Of a stretch of 30,236 nt of DNA, positions 1 to 7,611 are shown one piece after another. The DNA comes from an uncultured Lachnospiraceae bacterium (GTDB lineage Bacteria > Bacillota > Clostridia > Lachnospirales > Lachnospiraceae), in the NCBI GenBank assembly GCA_910584945.1, contig CAJUDY010000045.1:1-30236 (forward strand), written 5' to 3'. The notes under the pieces were generated by a model that did not search any database, was not told the origin of the DNA, and saw only the letters and a list, made by a program, of their open reading frames with translations. The position numbers and the translations under genes were made by a program. Position 1 is the stretch's first letter. Every line of letters starts with the position of its first letter.

Positions 1-69
1 ACGGATAATGGAGCAGTTTGTTCACATTTTATTTACTCATGCGTTTGTCGTGACCATGAGAAATCTTTT
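1..69. other. Window edge, no gene seen
   Basis: Sequence beyond the lipase stop codon. CTCATG and CATGAG (34-60) could pair as a weak stem; no T-run makes it a convincing terminator. Confidence 0.3.
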
Positions 70-1407
70 TTAGAACCCTTTTTCTTTTAATTTTGACACG
101 ATCTGTATGTAAGTTTCCACCACGTCAAAACCTTTATAATCTTCCCGCTTCAAGTCAATAATGTCGCCATGAGAGATGCCCCTCAGGTGTGAGTTGGAAA
201 AAACCCCCTGAAATTCTCCCCATTTCGCCGAAGTCACGCTGACCAGGCCGTCATTCTCTCCTTCCAGCGGCCGGATCATACAATAGGGAATTGAAAGCAG
301 CAGATGACTGAAGAGATTCTTCATCTTTGACGTATAGCTCTGATAATACACCCCCGGCACATCCGGAACCTGACGATTGAACTCTTCGCTTTCCTTCGTG
401 GAAAACTGATGCGTTGCCGTATAGAAGTCCGGATTCCGATCTCCGAATCTTAAGAAGGTCTGGTCAAAGCAGGCCGCGACCAGGCGGTACAGCCCATCCG
501 GCAGCCGACAGGCGTAGTCCACAAAGCGGCAGCCCCGATGGGGCGTATTCATGGTGGTAAGAGACGCCACATAAGGCCCCATACCAAGCCTGGAGACCGC
601 ATATCTGGCGTCCAGGCCTCCTTTGGAGTGAGCGATGATATTCACCTTCTCACATCCGGTCTCCTCCATCACCTGAAGAATGCGCTTTTTGATATCTTCC
701 GCATTATAGACAATGGTTCCGAAAGCCTCCTGATTGCCGTAATAGACTGTGGCTCCATTTCTTTTTAGCTCTCTTGGAATTCTTCCCCAGTAATTAAAAT
801 ACCGAAGGTCTCGAAATCCGATACCGTGGACCATCACCAGCGGATACCTGGTCTTACACAAATCCGAATCCACCCGCAGCCTCCGAAGCGCCGCCTTCTC
901 CTGTTCAAAATCGTATTCCTCATAGACCAGTCGGCAGGCATACAGAAGCACCGCCAGATTCAAGAGCGGAATCCACATGGTCAGAATCATCATGAGGCGG
1001 CGCACGACTCCCAAGCGCCGGGAGGTCAGGATCATCAGGCACACGCCCAGCGTCAGGAATAACGCGCAGCCCCCGAAGGCAAAGACGGCGTTTGCAGCCA
1101 AAAGAGCCGGACCAGGATCAAAGGGAAGGGCATGCTGGAAATAAACGCGAATGACCAGCAGAATTTCCACTGTCATGCCGTAAAGTCCGAAATAAACGAG
1201 TCTTCCGCCCTCTTTCATCATCTGCACCCGGAAACTGACGTCTTTTCGTTTGCTGTCCCGAAGGAAAACCAGATTTCCAAGCAGTAAAAGCAGCAAAAAT
1301 CCTGGAATGGACAACTTCTGCCAAAGGAGCAGCCCTACACACAATGGAAGATTCAGCAGCAACGGCAGGCTCACTGCCAGCCAGAGTCTGGATAACCATT
1401 TTTTCAT
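70..1407 (-). CDS. Membrane-anchored alpha/beta-hydrolase (lipase-like)
   Basis: The 445-residue product has an N-terminal membrane domain of roughly five hydrophobic helices (about 8-50, 75-95, 100-127 and 138-160), then an alpha/beta-hydrolase domain from about residue 185. The likely oxyanion segment is VHGIG at 193-197. The nucleophile elbow is AHSKGG with Ser261. Asp386 (GENDG) and His413 (ISHGD) are the probable rest of the triad, as in triacylglycerol lipase-type enzymes. The frame is open further upstream, but ATG 1407 is chosen because GAGGAG lies 8 nt before it and the hydrophobic helix begins there. It probably hydrolyses a lipid ester at the membrane; the substrate cannot be told. 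It lies downstream of efp on the same strand. The catalytic fold is fairly sure, the role is not. Confidence 0.8.
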   Translation of the reverse strand: MKKWLSRLWLAVSLPLLLNLPLCVGLLLWQKLSIPGFLLLLLLGNLVFLRDSKRKDVSFRVQMMKEGGRLVYFGLYGMTVEILLVIRVYFQHALPFDPGPALLAANAVFAFGGCALFLTLGVCLMILTSRRLGVVRRLMMILTMWIPLLNLAVLLYACRLVYEEYDFEQEKAALRRLRVDSDLCKTRYPLVMVHGIGFRDLRYFNYWGRIPRELKRNGATVYYGNQEAFGTIVYNAEDIKKRILQVMEETGCEKVNIIAHSKGGLDARYAVSRLGMGPYVASLTTMNTPHRGCRFVDYACRLPDGLYRLVAACFDQTFLRFGDRNPDFYTATHQFSTKESEEFNRQVPDVPGVYYQSYTSKMKNLFSHLLLSIPYCMIRPLEGENDGLVSVTSAKWGEFQGVFSNSHLRGISHGDIIDLKREDYKGFDVVETYIQIVSKLKEKGF

Positions 1408-1474
1408 CTGTAATACTCCTCTATAAAAGAAAAGAGCGCCAACGACAGACGCCGGCACCCTTCTTCGATATTCC

Positions 1475-2032
1475 TTACACTCTGGACAGATATTCTCCGC
1501 TCCTGGTGTCAATCTTGATCTTGTTCCCGGTCTCCACAAACAGCGGCACATAGACCACGGCCCCGGTCTCCACGGTCGCCGGTTTGGTAGCGCCAGTGGC
1601 GGTATCGCCTTTGAAGCCCGGCTCGGTATCCGTGATTTCCAACTCCACAAAAAGCGGCGCTTCCACTGCGAAGACGTTGCCGTTGTGAGAACAGATCTTC
1701 ACCATCTCGTTCTCTTTGACAAATTTCAATGCGTCTCCCACGTCGTCGCTGTTCAAGGCGATCTGATCGTAAGTCTCCGTATTCATAAAGTGGAACAGAT
1801 CTCCGTCGCTGTACAGATACTGCATGTCCACACGGTCAATCCGGGCTGCCGGGAACTTCTCCGTAGGACGGAACGTCTTCTCAACGACGCCTCCATTGAT
1901 AATGTTCTTAAGTTTGGTTCTCACAAAAGCCGCGCCTTTTCCCGGCTTTACATGCTGAAACTCCAAGATCTGATAAACGTTACCCTCGATCTCCAATGTA
2001 ACGCCGTTTCTGAAATCACCTGCTGAAATCAT
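1475..2032 (-). CDS. efp: Translation elongation factor P
   Basis: This 185-residue protein has the full family length. EF-P binds between the P and E sites of stalled ribosomes and promotes peptide bonds at polyproline. The N-terminal KOW-like domain carries the conserved loop VKPGKGAAFV with Lys32 at the tip that points to the peptidyl-transferase centre. The OB-fold domains follow, ending in the typical IDTRSGEYLSRV-type segment. The start at 2032 is preceded by AAGGAGG with good spacing; the upstream extension of the open frame is not needed. A candidate sigma-A promoter at 2089-2117 gives efp its own transcription. Confidence 0.95.
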   Translation of the reverse strand: MISAGDFRNGVTLEIEGNVYQILEFQHVKPGKGAAFVRTKLKNIINGGVVEKTFRPTEKFPAARIDRVDMQYLYSDGDLFHFMNTETYDQIALNSDDVGDALKFVKENEMVKICSHNGNVFAVEAPLFVELEITDTEPGFKGDTATGATKPATVETGAVVYVPLFVETGNKIKIDTRSGEYLSRV

Positions 2033-2088
2033 TCTGATTTTCCTCCTTACTGTTATGAAGGGATAACACACTCCCCACACTTTCTACT

Positions 2089-2117
2089 ATTCTACAATAG
2101 AACGGCATGGATTTCAA
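2089..2117 (-). promoter_or_regulatory. Candidate efp promoter (sigma-A type)
   Basis: Read on the minus strand: TTGAAA (2117-2112), a 17-nt spacer, then TAGAAT (2094-2089), in the gap between the AIM24 gene and efp. Each box has five of six consensus bases or close to it. Confidence 0.55.
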
Positions 2118-2124
2118 CTGTTAT

Positions 2125-2829
2125 TTAATCCATCTGCACCGATATTCCGCCCCGTCTCTCCGAAGGCTGCACCACCACGGAAACCGGCTGGTTGCCGCTC
2201 CACTCAAAGGCATAGGACTCTCCGGACGCCTGACCGATGAAGTTCTTCCAGGAGATATCCGCCTTCACCTGAGGATCACAGTAGCCCTGTCCCATCCAGC
2301 AGATCACGGCGTCCGGGTCCACAGAAATGGTATTGCGGCTCTCTACATTGCTCAGCACAATGGGATTCCCGTCCGTGAGGATTGCCACATAGGCATTGCT
2401 CCCGTTGCCGGTTAAGAGAGAGGTGGCAAGACCTTTCTGGGACAGTACCCCGCAGCCGATGAACCGCACTTCATATTTGCAGTCCTGGGTAAACGCCAGG
2501 ATATTCTCCGATTCCACGGAGATCATCTCCCCGAAAGCCAACTGATAGATGAATACATGCTGGCTGTTGCAGGCGTAATACGTCACCGAATCTCCGTTCA
2601 TATTCACCTTCATCAGCGGAATGTTCTCCCCGGTTACCCGCCGGACAAGCGACCCTAAAGCCGCCTGTGCCAGACTGCCCTGAGGACCTAACAGCACCTT
2701 TTCAAACCGGTAATTCTTCCCGCCCGCGCTGTCTCCTGCGATAAAAGACCCTGCTTTGGTAAAAAGCACATCGCTTCCGCTGCAGGTTACCTTCAAAGTT
2801 AATTCGTTGACTGTCTCAAAAGAAAGCAT
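2125..2829 (-). CDS. AIM24 family protein
   Basis: A 234-residue protein of the AIM24/TIGR00266 family (bacterial beta-sandwich proteins related to a mitochondrial biogenesis protein). It is glycine- and beta-rich, with repeated GDS/GNGS turns and no signal peptide or transmembrane helix. The biochemical function of the bacterial members is not established. It starts about 25 nt after the terD gene on the same strand and has a GAAAGGGG ribosome site, so the two are probably co-transcribed. AIM24 and TerD genes are often neighbours in Clostridia, which suggests a shared stress-related role (inference). Confidence 0.8.
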   Translation of the reverse strand: MLSFETVNELTLKVTCSGSDVLFTKAGSFIAGDSAGGKNYRFEKVLLGPQGSLAQAALGSLVRRVTGENIPLMKVNMNGDSVTYYACNSQHVFIYQLAFGEMISVESENILAFTQDCKYEVRFIGCGVLSQKGLATSLLTGNGSNAYVAILTDGNPIVLSNVESRNTISVDPDAVICWMGQGYCDPQVKADISWKNFIGQASGESYAFEWSGNQPVSVVVQPSERRGGISVQMD

Positions 2830-2854
2830 CTTTGTTCTTATCCCCTTTCCTCAC

Positions 2855-3637
2855 TCAGCTCACCGCAACGCCATACAGTCCGCACAGCCCGGCAAGATCC
2901 TTCGCCACTCCGTTCCCGATTCCGTGAAATTTCCAGTTGCCGCCATGAAGATACAGTTCCCCGATCATCATGGAAATGACGTTGGCATAGTAATCCGTCA
3001 TGGCAAAACTCGCCAATTCTTTCTGACTGCCATGCTCCAGAATCCGGATATAGGCGTCTTCCAGCATCCCGAAGTTCAGCTTTTTCTCAAATGCCTCGTT
3101 GATGGTCAGCACAAACACCACCTTCTTCACCGCCGGATGAAGCCGGGTAAGGTCCATACGGATCACCTCCCGGTCCGTCTTGCCGTCAACCTCGAACACG
3201 GTGCTGCCGTCGGGGCTTTTCGTCTGTCCATAGAAGACAAACCAGTCGTCCCCGATGACTTTTCCGTTCTCGCCCAGCAGAAAAGCCGACACATCCACAT
3301 CGCATTCGGCGTTCTTACTGTTCCAGCCCAGACAGACATCCAACTGACGGAGTTCTCCTACGGAGGACAACGCGATTTTCTGCCCCTTTAGAATCGTCCT
3401 CTCCAGTGCAGGAAGCCGCATCCTGGAAGGCGGCGCAGTCATATGCCCTCCAGAAGCTTCGCCAGACGGCGTCCTTTTCCCTGCTTCCCGCTTCTGTACC
3501 GGGGACGTCCCCTTACTTCTTTGCAGTTCAGCGATATTCCCTGCATGCACAATCTGTCCGGTCTTTAACCCGTTCATCGACCGGAGCGTGTCTTTGTTCC
3601 AGGCCCCCCTGGTTTTCATTGGAATATGGATCATCAC
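2855..3637 (-). CDS. TerD family stress protein with long N-terminal extension
   Basis: Residues from about 80 to the end form a TerD domain, the calcium-binding beta-sandwich found in tellurite and general-stress proteins. Visible features are LKGQKIAL near the strand start, LDVCLGWNS, CDVDVSAFLLGENGKVIGDDWFVFY (acidic metal-site region) and the C-terminal GELYLHGGNWKFHGIGNGV. The first 75 or so residues are polar and unlike TerD. The first ATG directly follows the aroK stop, so translation may be coupled. However, Met66 (position 3442) has GGAGGG just upstream and would give 195 residues, the usual TerD length. Either start may be used. Specific substrate or partner unknown. Confidence 0.8.
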   Translation of the reverse strand: MMIHIPMKTRGAWNKDTLRSMNGLKTGQIVHAGNIAELQRSKGTSPVQKREAGKRTPSGEASGGHMTAPPSRMRLPALERTILKGQKIALSSVGELRQLDVCLGWNSKNAECDVDVSAFLLGENGKVIGDDWFVFYGQTKSPDGSTVFEVDGKTDREVIRMDLTRLHPAVKKVVFVLTINEAFEKKLNFGMLEDAYIRILEHGSQKELASFAMTDYYANVISMMIGELYLHGGNWKFHGIGNGVAKDLAGLCGLYGVAVS

Positions 3638-3643
3638 TTTTTC

Positions 3644-4159
3644 TCACCCAAACCTTCGCGTCTCCTGTTCGATAATCTGTACCACATGTCGGACGCTCCG
3701 CCCGTCTGTGCGCACTTCGATATGTGCCGCCTGACGGTACAGCGCCTCCCGTTCTCTCATCAGCTGTTCCACTTTCTGCTTTAAATCGCCGCCCTTTAAC
3801 ATCGGGCGGCTTCCATCATTCTTGATCCGCTCCAGAATCGTCTCCTTCGCGGCGGTCAGATAGATCACGCAGCCAAGTTCCCTTAAAAGCCTTCGGTTCT
3901 CCTCCCGGACCGGCATCCCGCCCCCTGCGGAGATCACGCACGGACTGATATCTTCCTGCATGCGCTTTAGCAGATCCGTCTCCAGCCTTCGGAAATACGG
4001 CTCCCCCTCCTGAGCGAAGAGATCCGGAATCGCACGTCCCTGCTCCTTCACAATCCGCTCATCCGTATCCACAAACTGCATCCCTTTTTCTCTGGACAGC
4101 AATTTTCCCACTGTGGTCTTTCCCGCTCCCATGAACCCGATTAAGATTATCTTCTTCAT
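3644..4159 (-). CDS. aroK: Shikimate kinase
   Basis: A 171-residue P-loop kinase that phosphorylates shikimate at the 3-hydroxyl in chorismate synthesis. The Walker A loop GFMGAGKTT is at 8-16. Substrate-binding Asp31 and Asp33 (DTDE), Arg57/Arg58 (FRRLE) and the GGG loop at 79-81 are present, as is the lid arginine region (SRPML). The length matches the family. It starts 3 nt after the end of nrdR, so the two are one transcript. Two other pathway genes, aroE and aroD, lie farther right in a separate unit. Confidence 0.95.
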   Translation of the reverse strand: MKKIILIGFMGAGKTTVGKLLSREKGMQFVDTDERIVKEQGRAIPDLFAQEGEPYFRRLETDLLKRMQEDISPCVISAGGGMPVREENRRLLRELGCVIYLTAAKETILERIKNDGSRPMLKGGDLKQKVEQLMREREALYRQAAHIEVRTDGRSVRHVVQIIEQETRRFG

Positions 4160-4162
4160 CCT

Positions 4163-4612
4163 CTACTCCACCATCTTCCTCAGCTCGTCCATAAAGGTAT
4201 TCACATCCTTGAACTCCCGATAGACGGACGCGAACCGCACATAGGCCACAGAATCCAGGGCCTTCAGCTTCTCCATCACCACTTCTCCGATCTCCCGGGT
4301 AGAAATCTCCCGCACCTCTTTGTTAAAGATAAACGCTTCCACCTCATCCATCAGCTCTCTTACCTGGTCCGCGGATATCGGACGCTTATGGCAGGCTCGG
4401 AGGATGCCCGATTCGATCTTGGAACGATCGTAGGTCTCCCGGTTATTATCCTTTTTGATCACAATGACCGGGATGGTCTCTACTTTTTCATAAGTTGTAA
4501 AACGTCTGCCGCAGGTGTCGCACTCTCTTCTGCGCCGGATAGATTCCCCGTCATCCGCCGGCCTGGAGTCGATCACTCTGGTATTGATTCTTCCGCAATA
4601 TGGGCACTTCAA
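4163..4612 (-). CDS. nrdR: Transcriptional repressor NrdR
   Basis: A 149-residue repressor of ribonucleotide reductase genes. The N-terminal zinc ribbon has CPYC at 3-6 and CDTC at about 31-34. An ATP-cone domain (about 46-136) senses ATP/dATP. The start is TTG at 4612 (TTGAAGTGCCC), supported by GGGAGG 6-8 nt upstream and by the family's MKCPYC opening. It is the first gene of the nrdR-aroK-terD-AIM24 run. A TTGACA/TATACT promoter lies upstream. Confidence 0.95.
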   Translation of the reverse strand: MKCPYCGRINTRVIDSRPADDGESIRRRRECDTCGRRFTTYEKVETIPVIVIKKDNNRETYDRSKIESGILRACHKRPISADQVRELMDEVEAFIFNKEVREISTREIGEVVMEKLKALDSVAYVRFASVYREFKDVNTFMDELRKMVE

Positions 4613-4665
4613 ACGAACACCTCCCTGTTAGAATTCTGCCATTCTTTTACAGTTTTATTTCTTTC

Positions 4666-4695
4666 AGTATATATCATAGCAGACTTTTCTGTCAA
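4666..4695 (-). promoter_or_regulatory. Promoter of the nrdR operon
   Basis: Minus strand TTGACA (4695-4690), an 18-nt spacer, TATACT (4671-4666), about 55 nt upstream of the nrdR TTG start. It lies in the divergent nrdR/ylmC gap. Confidence 0.65.
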
Positions 4696-4760
4696 TGAAA
4701 GCGTGTTGCCAACCCGGCTTTTTGCATAGATTATTAGAAAGAGATGAGAAAAGGAACGAC

Positions 4761-5039
4761 ATGCGTTTTTGTGAATTAAAAGAGAAGGATGTCATCAACC
4801 GCTGCGACTGCAGGAAACTTGGAAAAGTATGCGACCTGATTCTAGATGAATGCAAGGGCTGCATCAAAGCCTTAATTGTCCCCGGGCCCTTCCGCCTGCT
4901 TAACATCCTCGGCCCTGACCAGGAATACATCATTCCCTGGAATAAGATCTGCCAGATCGGACCGGATATTATACTGGTGGAAGTCTGTGAAGCCGACGTG
5001 CTTTGTCCGAAGAGACGCACTGGGCCTTTGGTTTCCTGA
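4761..5039 (+). CDS. ylmC: YlmC/YmxH family sporulation protein (PRC-barrel)
   Basis: A 92-residue protein of the YlmC/YmxH family, small PRC-barrel proteins conserved in spore formers and often linked to sigG. Typical features are the opening MRFCELKEKDVINRCDC, the segment LGKVCDLILDECKGCIKALIVPG, and the PWNKICQIGPDIILV end. Start 4761 is chosen over the upstream in-frame ATG because AAAAGGAA sits correctly before it and the family begins with this methionine. It is followed by sigG on the same strand with a gap of about 97 nt that carries a candidate sporulation promoter. Confidence 0.85.
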   Translation: MRFCELKEKDVINRCDCRKLGKVCDLILDECKGCIKALIVPGPFRLLNILGPDQEYIIPWNKICQIGPDIILVEVCEADVLCPKRRTGPLVS

Positions 5040-5076
5040 TACACAAATTTTGCCATTTTTTATTTGGATTCCTTTT

Positions 5077-5104
5077 GCATAAGCAGAATTTTTTGGGAAA
5101 TCCT
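5077..5104 (+). promoter_or_regulatory. Candidate sigma-F-type promoter of sigG
   Basis: GCATA at 5077-5081, then 14 nt, then GGAAATCCT at 5096-5104, about 30 nt before the sigG start. This resembles the sigma-F consensus (GYATA, about 15 nt, GGNNANANT) with one mismatch. Forespore transcription of sigG by sigma-F is established in Bacillus subtilis; applying it here is inference. Confidence 0.45.
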
Positions 5105-5135
5105 TTTATTAAACGATGCTGCAGGAGGAAAATCA

Positions 5136-5912
5136 ATGGTTGTGAACAAGGTTGAAATCTGCGGAGTCAATACATCCAAACTACCGCTTCTTACCAATGA
5201 AGAAAAAAAGATGCTCTTCGAGCGTATTCAGAAAGGGGACAAAGAAGCCAGAGAGCTGTACATCAAAGGGAACCTCCGCTTGGTCCTAAGCGTCATCAAG
5301 CGTTTCTCTTCCAGCAGTGAAAACGTAGACGATCTTTTCCAGATCGGCTGTATCGGGCTGATGAAGGCCATCGACAACTTTGACTGCACCATGGACGTGA
5401 AGTTCAGCACCTATGCAGTGCCCATGATCATCGGAGAGATCCGGCGTTATCTGAGAGATAACAACAGTATCCGCGTCAGCCGGTCTCTTCGGGACACTGC
5501 CTATAAAGCGATCTACGCCAAGGAAAATCTTCTGAAAGAAACTTCCCGGGAACCTACCATCCAGGAGATCTCCGACGCCATTGGAATCCCCAAGGAAGAC
5601 ATCGTCTATGCCCTGGACGCCATTCAAAGTCCTGTGAGCCTTTATGACCCGGTCTACACAGAGGGCGGCGACACCCTCTATGTCATGGACCAGATCAGCG
5701 ACCGCAAAAACAAAGAAGAAAACTGGGTGGAGAATCTCTCCCTCTCCGAGGCCATGAAGCGCCTAAGCCCCCGAGAAAACCACATCATCAATCTGAGGTT
5801 CTTTGAAGGAAAGACCCAGATGGAAGTAGCGGAGGAAATCCATATCTCCCAGGCCCAGGTCAGCCGACTGGAAAAAAACGCGCTGAAAACAATGAAAAGT
5901 TATTTAAAATAG
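5136..5912 (+). CDS. sigG: Late forespore sigma factor SigG
   Basis: A 258-residue sigma-70 family factor that drives late forespore transcription. It begins with the SigG-type segment VNKVEICGVNTSKLP (the CsfB/Fin-interacting region in B. subtilis). Region 2 follows, with NLRLVLSVIKRF, DDLFQIGCIGLMKAIDNFD and FSTYAVPMIIGEIRRYLRD, then region 3. Region 4 carries the helix-turn-helix QMEVAEEIHISQAQVSRLEK. Start 5136 has AGGAGG 7 nt upstream; an upstream in-frame ATG lacks this. The stop is one base from the stop of sigE on the other strand, so the two mRNAs must overlap at their 3' ends unless processed. Confidence 0.95.
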   Translation: MVVNKVEICGVNTSKLPLLTNEEKKMLFERIQKGDKEARELYIKGNLRLVLSVIKRFSSSSENVDDLFQIGCIGLMKAIDNFDCTMDVKFSTYAVPMIIGEIRRYLRDNNSIRVSRSLRDTAYKAIYAKENLLKETSREPTIQEISDAIGIPKEDIVYALDAIQSPVSLYDPVYTEGGDTLYVMDQISDRKNKEENWVENLSLSEAMKRLSPRENHIINLRFFEGKTQMEVAEEIHISQAQVSRLEKNALKTMKSYLK

Positions 5913-5913
5913 T

Positions 5914-6654
5914 TTATTCGTATTTTACAATCTCTTTTTTCAGCCGTCCGATGATTTTCTTTTCCAGCCTGGAAATATAGGACTGGGAGATACCCAAAAG
6001 ATCCGCCACTTCCTTCTGGGTCATCTCCCTCCCCGCAGGATGGGTCAGTCCAAACCTCAGTTCGATGATGGTTTTCTCCCTCTTAGAGAGTTTCGACAGC
6101 GCCTTTTTCAAGAGCTTGCGTTCCACTTCGTTCTCCAGATCCCGATAGATAATGTCCTCATCCGTCCCTAAAATATCTGACAAAAGCAGTTCATTGCCGT
6201 CCCAGTCCACATTCAGCGGCTCATCAATAGACACTTCCATGCGGACCTTGCTGTTTCTCCGAAGGTACATCAAAATCTCATTTTCGATACATCTGGACGC
6301 GTACGTCGCCAGTTTGATATTTTTATTTCGATTAAATGTGTTGATAGCCTTGATCAGACCGATCGTTCCGATGGAGATCAGATCCTCCACTCCCACCCCC
6401 GTATTATCGAATTTCTTCGCGATGTATACAACCAGCCGCAGATTGTGTTCAATCAGTTTCGCCCTCGCCTGCTCCTCCTGCTCGGTCTCCAATCCCAGGA
6501 TCGCCCGGCTCTCCTCCTCCGCGTTCAAAGGCGGCGGCAGGATCTCCGCCCCGCCGATGTAATGAATCTCCCCTTTTCGGGAAAAGAACATGCTTTTGAA
6601 TTTTGGCGCCACCTTTAGCTGAATCTGATGTGGTATCGTTACCTTAATGATCAT
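5914..6654 (-). CDS. sigE: Mother-cell sigma factor SigE precursor
   Basis: A 246-residue pro-sigma-E. About 30 N-terminal residues (basic and hydrophobic) form the pro-sequence that holds it at the membrane until SpoIIGA cleaves near GEIHYIGG. After it come ILPPPLNAEEE, region 2 (LIEHNLRLVVYIAKKF, VEDLISIGTIGLIKAI, LATYASRCIENEILMYLRR) and region 4 with the helix-turn-helix TQKEVADLLGISQSYISRLEK. Start 6654 has GAGGAGG at good distance. The gene follows spoIIGA by 11 nt, so protease and substrate are one transcript. It faces sigG tail to tail. Confidence 0.95.
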   Translation of the reverse strand: MIIKVTIPHQIQLKVAPKFKSMFFSRKGEIHYIGGAEILPPPLNAEEESRAILGLETEQEEQARAKLIEHNLRLVVYIAKKFDNTGVGVEDLISIGTIGLIKAINTFNRNKNIKLATYASRCIENEILMYLRRNSKVRMEVSIDEPLNVDWDGNELLLSDILGTDEDIIYRDLENEVERKLLKKALSKLSKREKTIIELRFGLTHPAGREMTQKEVADLLGISQSYISRLEKKIIGRLKKEIVKYE

Positions 6655-6665
6655 AATGCCTCCTC

Positions 6666-7445
6666 TTATGAGGAAAGCAGGTCCCGATGAAGTATAAGTT
6701 GATACTGTTTGCTCTTCCCTGGCATACGCGCGATCATCGGACAAAGAATCTTCCGGTCTTCTCCCCCAAAGACAAACTCCATCCCATCCAGCACATAAGC
6801 CTCCAGAATCCCATGCTCTCCTATGGTATCATAGGGAATCATATGGGGAAGGTTCTCTTTCCCGGATTCCTGAAGAAGCGTTTCCAAAACCTTTCCGTCC
6901 AGGATACTGACTGCCCTCTGACTGATCGGATCATACAGACTGTTGCCGGTATCATACAATGCTTCCACGAGCATCCGGCATCCGCCGTGATGCAGGAGAA
7001 CAGAGAAGGACCTCTCTCTCTCCCTTCTTCTGTTTCTCCATATGTATTCCGCTGCCATCATCGTCATTGCAGATATACTGCTAAAAATCGCGAACCATAA
7101 CCCGCTCAGTCTGTGAAACTGCCCCAGATAGGCAAGAATCCCATTCAGCAGGAAGCTTTCCAGATAGAGGCAGCCCACGCGCCCCCAGAAATGCTTTCTG
7201 ACCGGACAGGCAATCCCTGTCATGACTGCCGCCAGGAATACGGACCCCAGGATATAACCGATCCCGGACAGCCATGCCGATGCAACGTACATAAGACAGA
7301 CTCCCAGACTGCCTGTCACCGCCGCCGCCGCTATACGATACCACTTTATGGTTTCCTGATCTGCCCAGACAGTCAGAAGCAGCAGCAGCCCGTTCATCCA
7401 GAGATTTTTAACAAACAGTACATCTACATAAACTTCATAGTACAC
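6666..7445 (-). CDS. spoIIGA: Sigma-E processing peptidase SpoIIGA
   Basis: A 259-residue membrane aspartic protease that activates pro-sigma-E in the mother cell. The N-terminal half has five hydrophobic helices (about 5-27, 36-60, 62-80, 93-110 and 115-135). A basic linker (RNRRRERER) leads to the cytosolic protease domain with catalytic Asp165 in LYDTGNSLYDP. It ends with the typical LILHRDLL segment. It precedes sigE as in other spore formers. The upstream region holds a Spo0A-type promoter. Confidence 0.93.
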   Translation of the reverse strand: MYYEVYVDVLFVKNLWMNGLLLLLTVWADQETIKWYRIAAAAVTGSLGVCLMYVASAWLSGIGYILGSVFLAAVMTGIACPVRKHFWGRVGCLYLESFLLNGILAYLGQFHRLSGLWFAIFSSISAMTMMAAEYIWRNRRRERERSFSVLLHHGGCRMLVEALYDTGNSLYDPISQRAVSILDGKVLETLLQESGKENLPHMIPYDTIGEHGILEAYVLDGMEFVFGGEDRKILCPMIARMPGKSKQYQLILHRDLLSS

Positions 7446-7474
7446 TTGCCACCCTCTCTCTTATGGTAATCACC

Positions 7475-7508
7475 ATTATAAAAAGAAGAGACTGCAATCT
7501 TTGTCAGA
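7475..7508 (-). promoter_or_regulatory. Spo0A-type promoter of spoIIGA-sigE
   Basis: Minus strand CTGACA (7507-7502) and TATAAT (7480-7475) with an unusually long spacer of 21 nt. The plus strand over the -35 reads TTTGTCAGA (7500-7508), an 8/9 match to the Spo0A box TTTGTCRAA. The B. subtilis spoIIG promoter also has a stretched spacer (22 bp) with Spo0A boxes at the -35. A weaker box, TTTGTCGTT on the minus strand, is at 7562-7554. Confidence 0.6.
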
Positions 7509-7562
7509 TTCTGCCACAATATCGGTCTTTTTTTTCTCCAAATCCTCCCATAAAACGACAAA

Positions 7563-7601
7563 AAAGAGACAGTCGGTACCATAAAGCCTGTCTGTCTCTT
7601 T
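7563..7601 (-). terminator. Terminator after aroE-aroD
   Basis: AAAGAGACAG (7563-7572) pairs perfectly with CTGTCTCTTT (7592-7601), a 10-bp stem. On the minus strand the stem is followed by further T residues. It lies 10 nt past the aroD stop codon. Confidence 0.7.
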
Positions 7602-7611
7602 CAAAAACTGC

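Noticed and set aside
34..60. Possible terminator after the lipase gene
   Set aside because: Six-bp stem with a long loop and no T-run.
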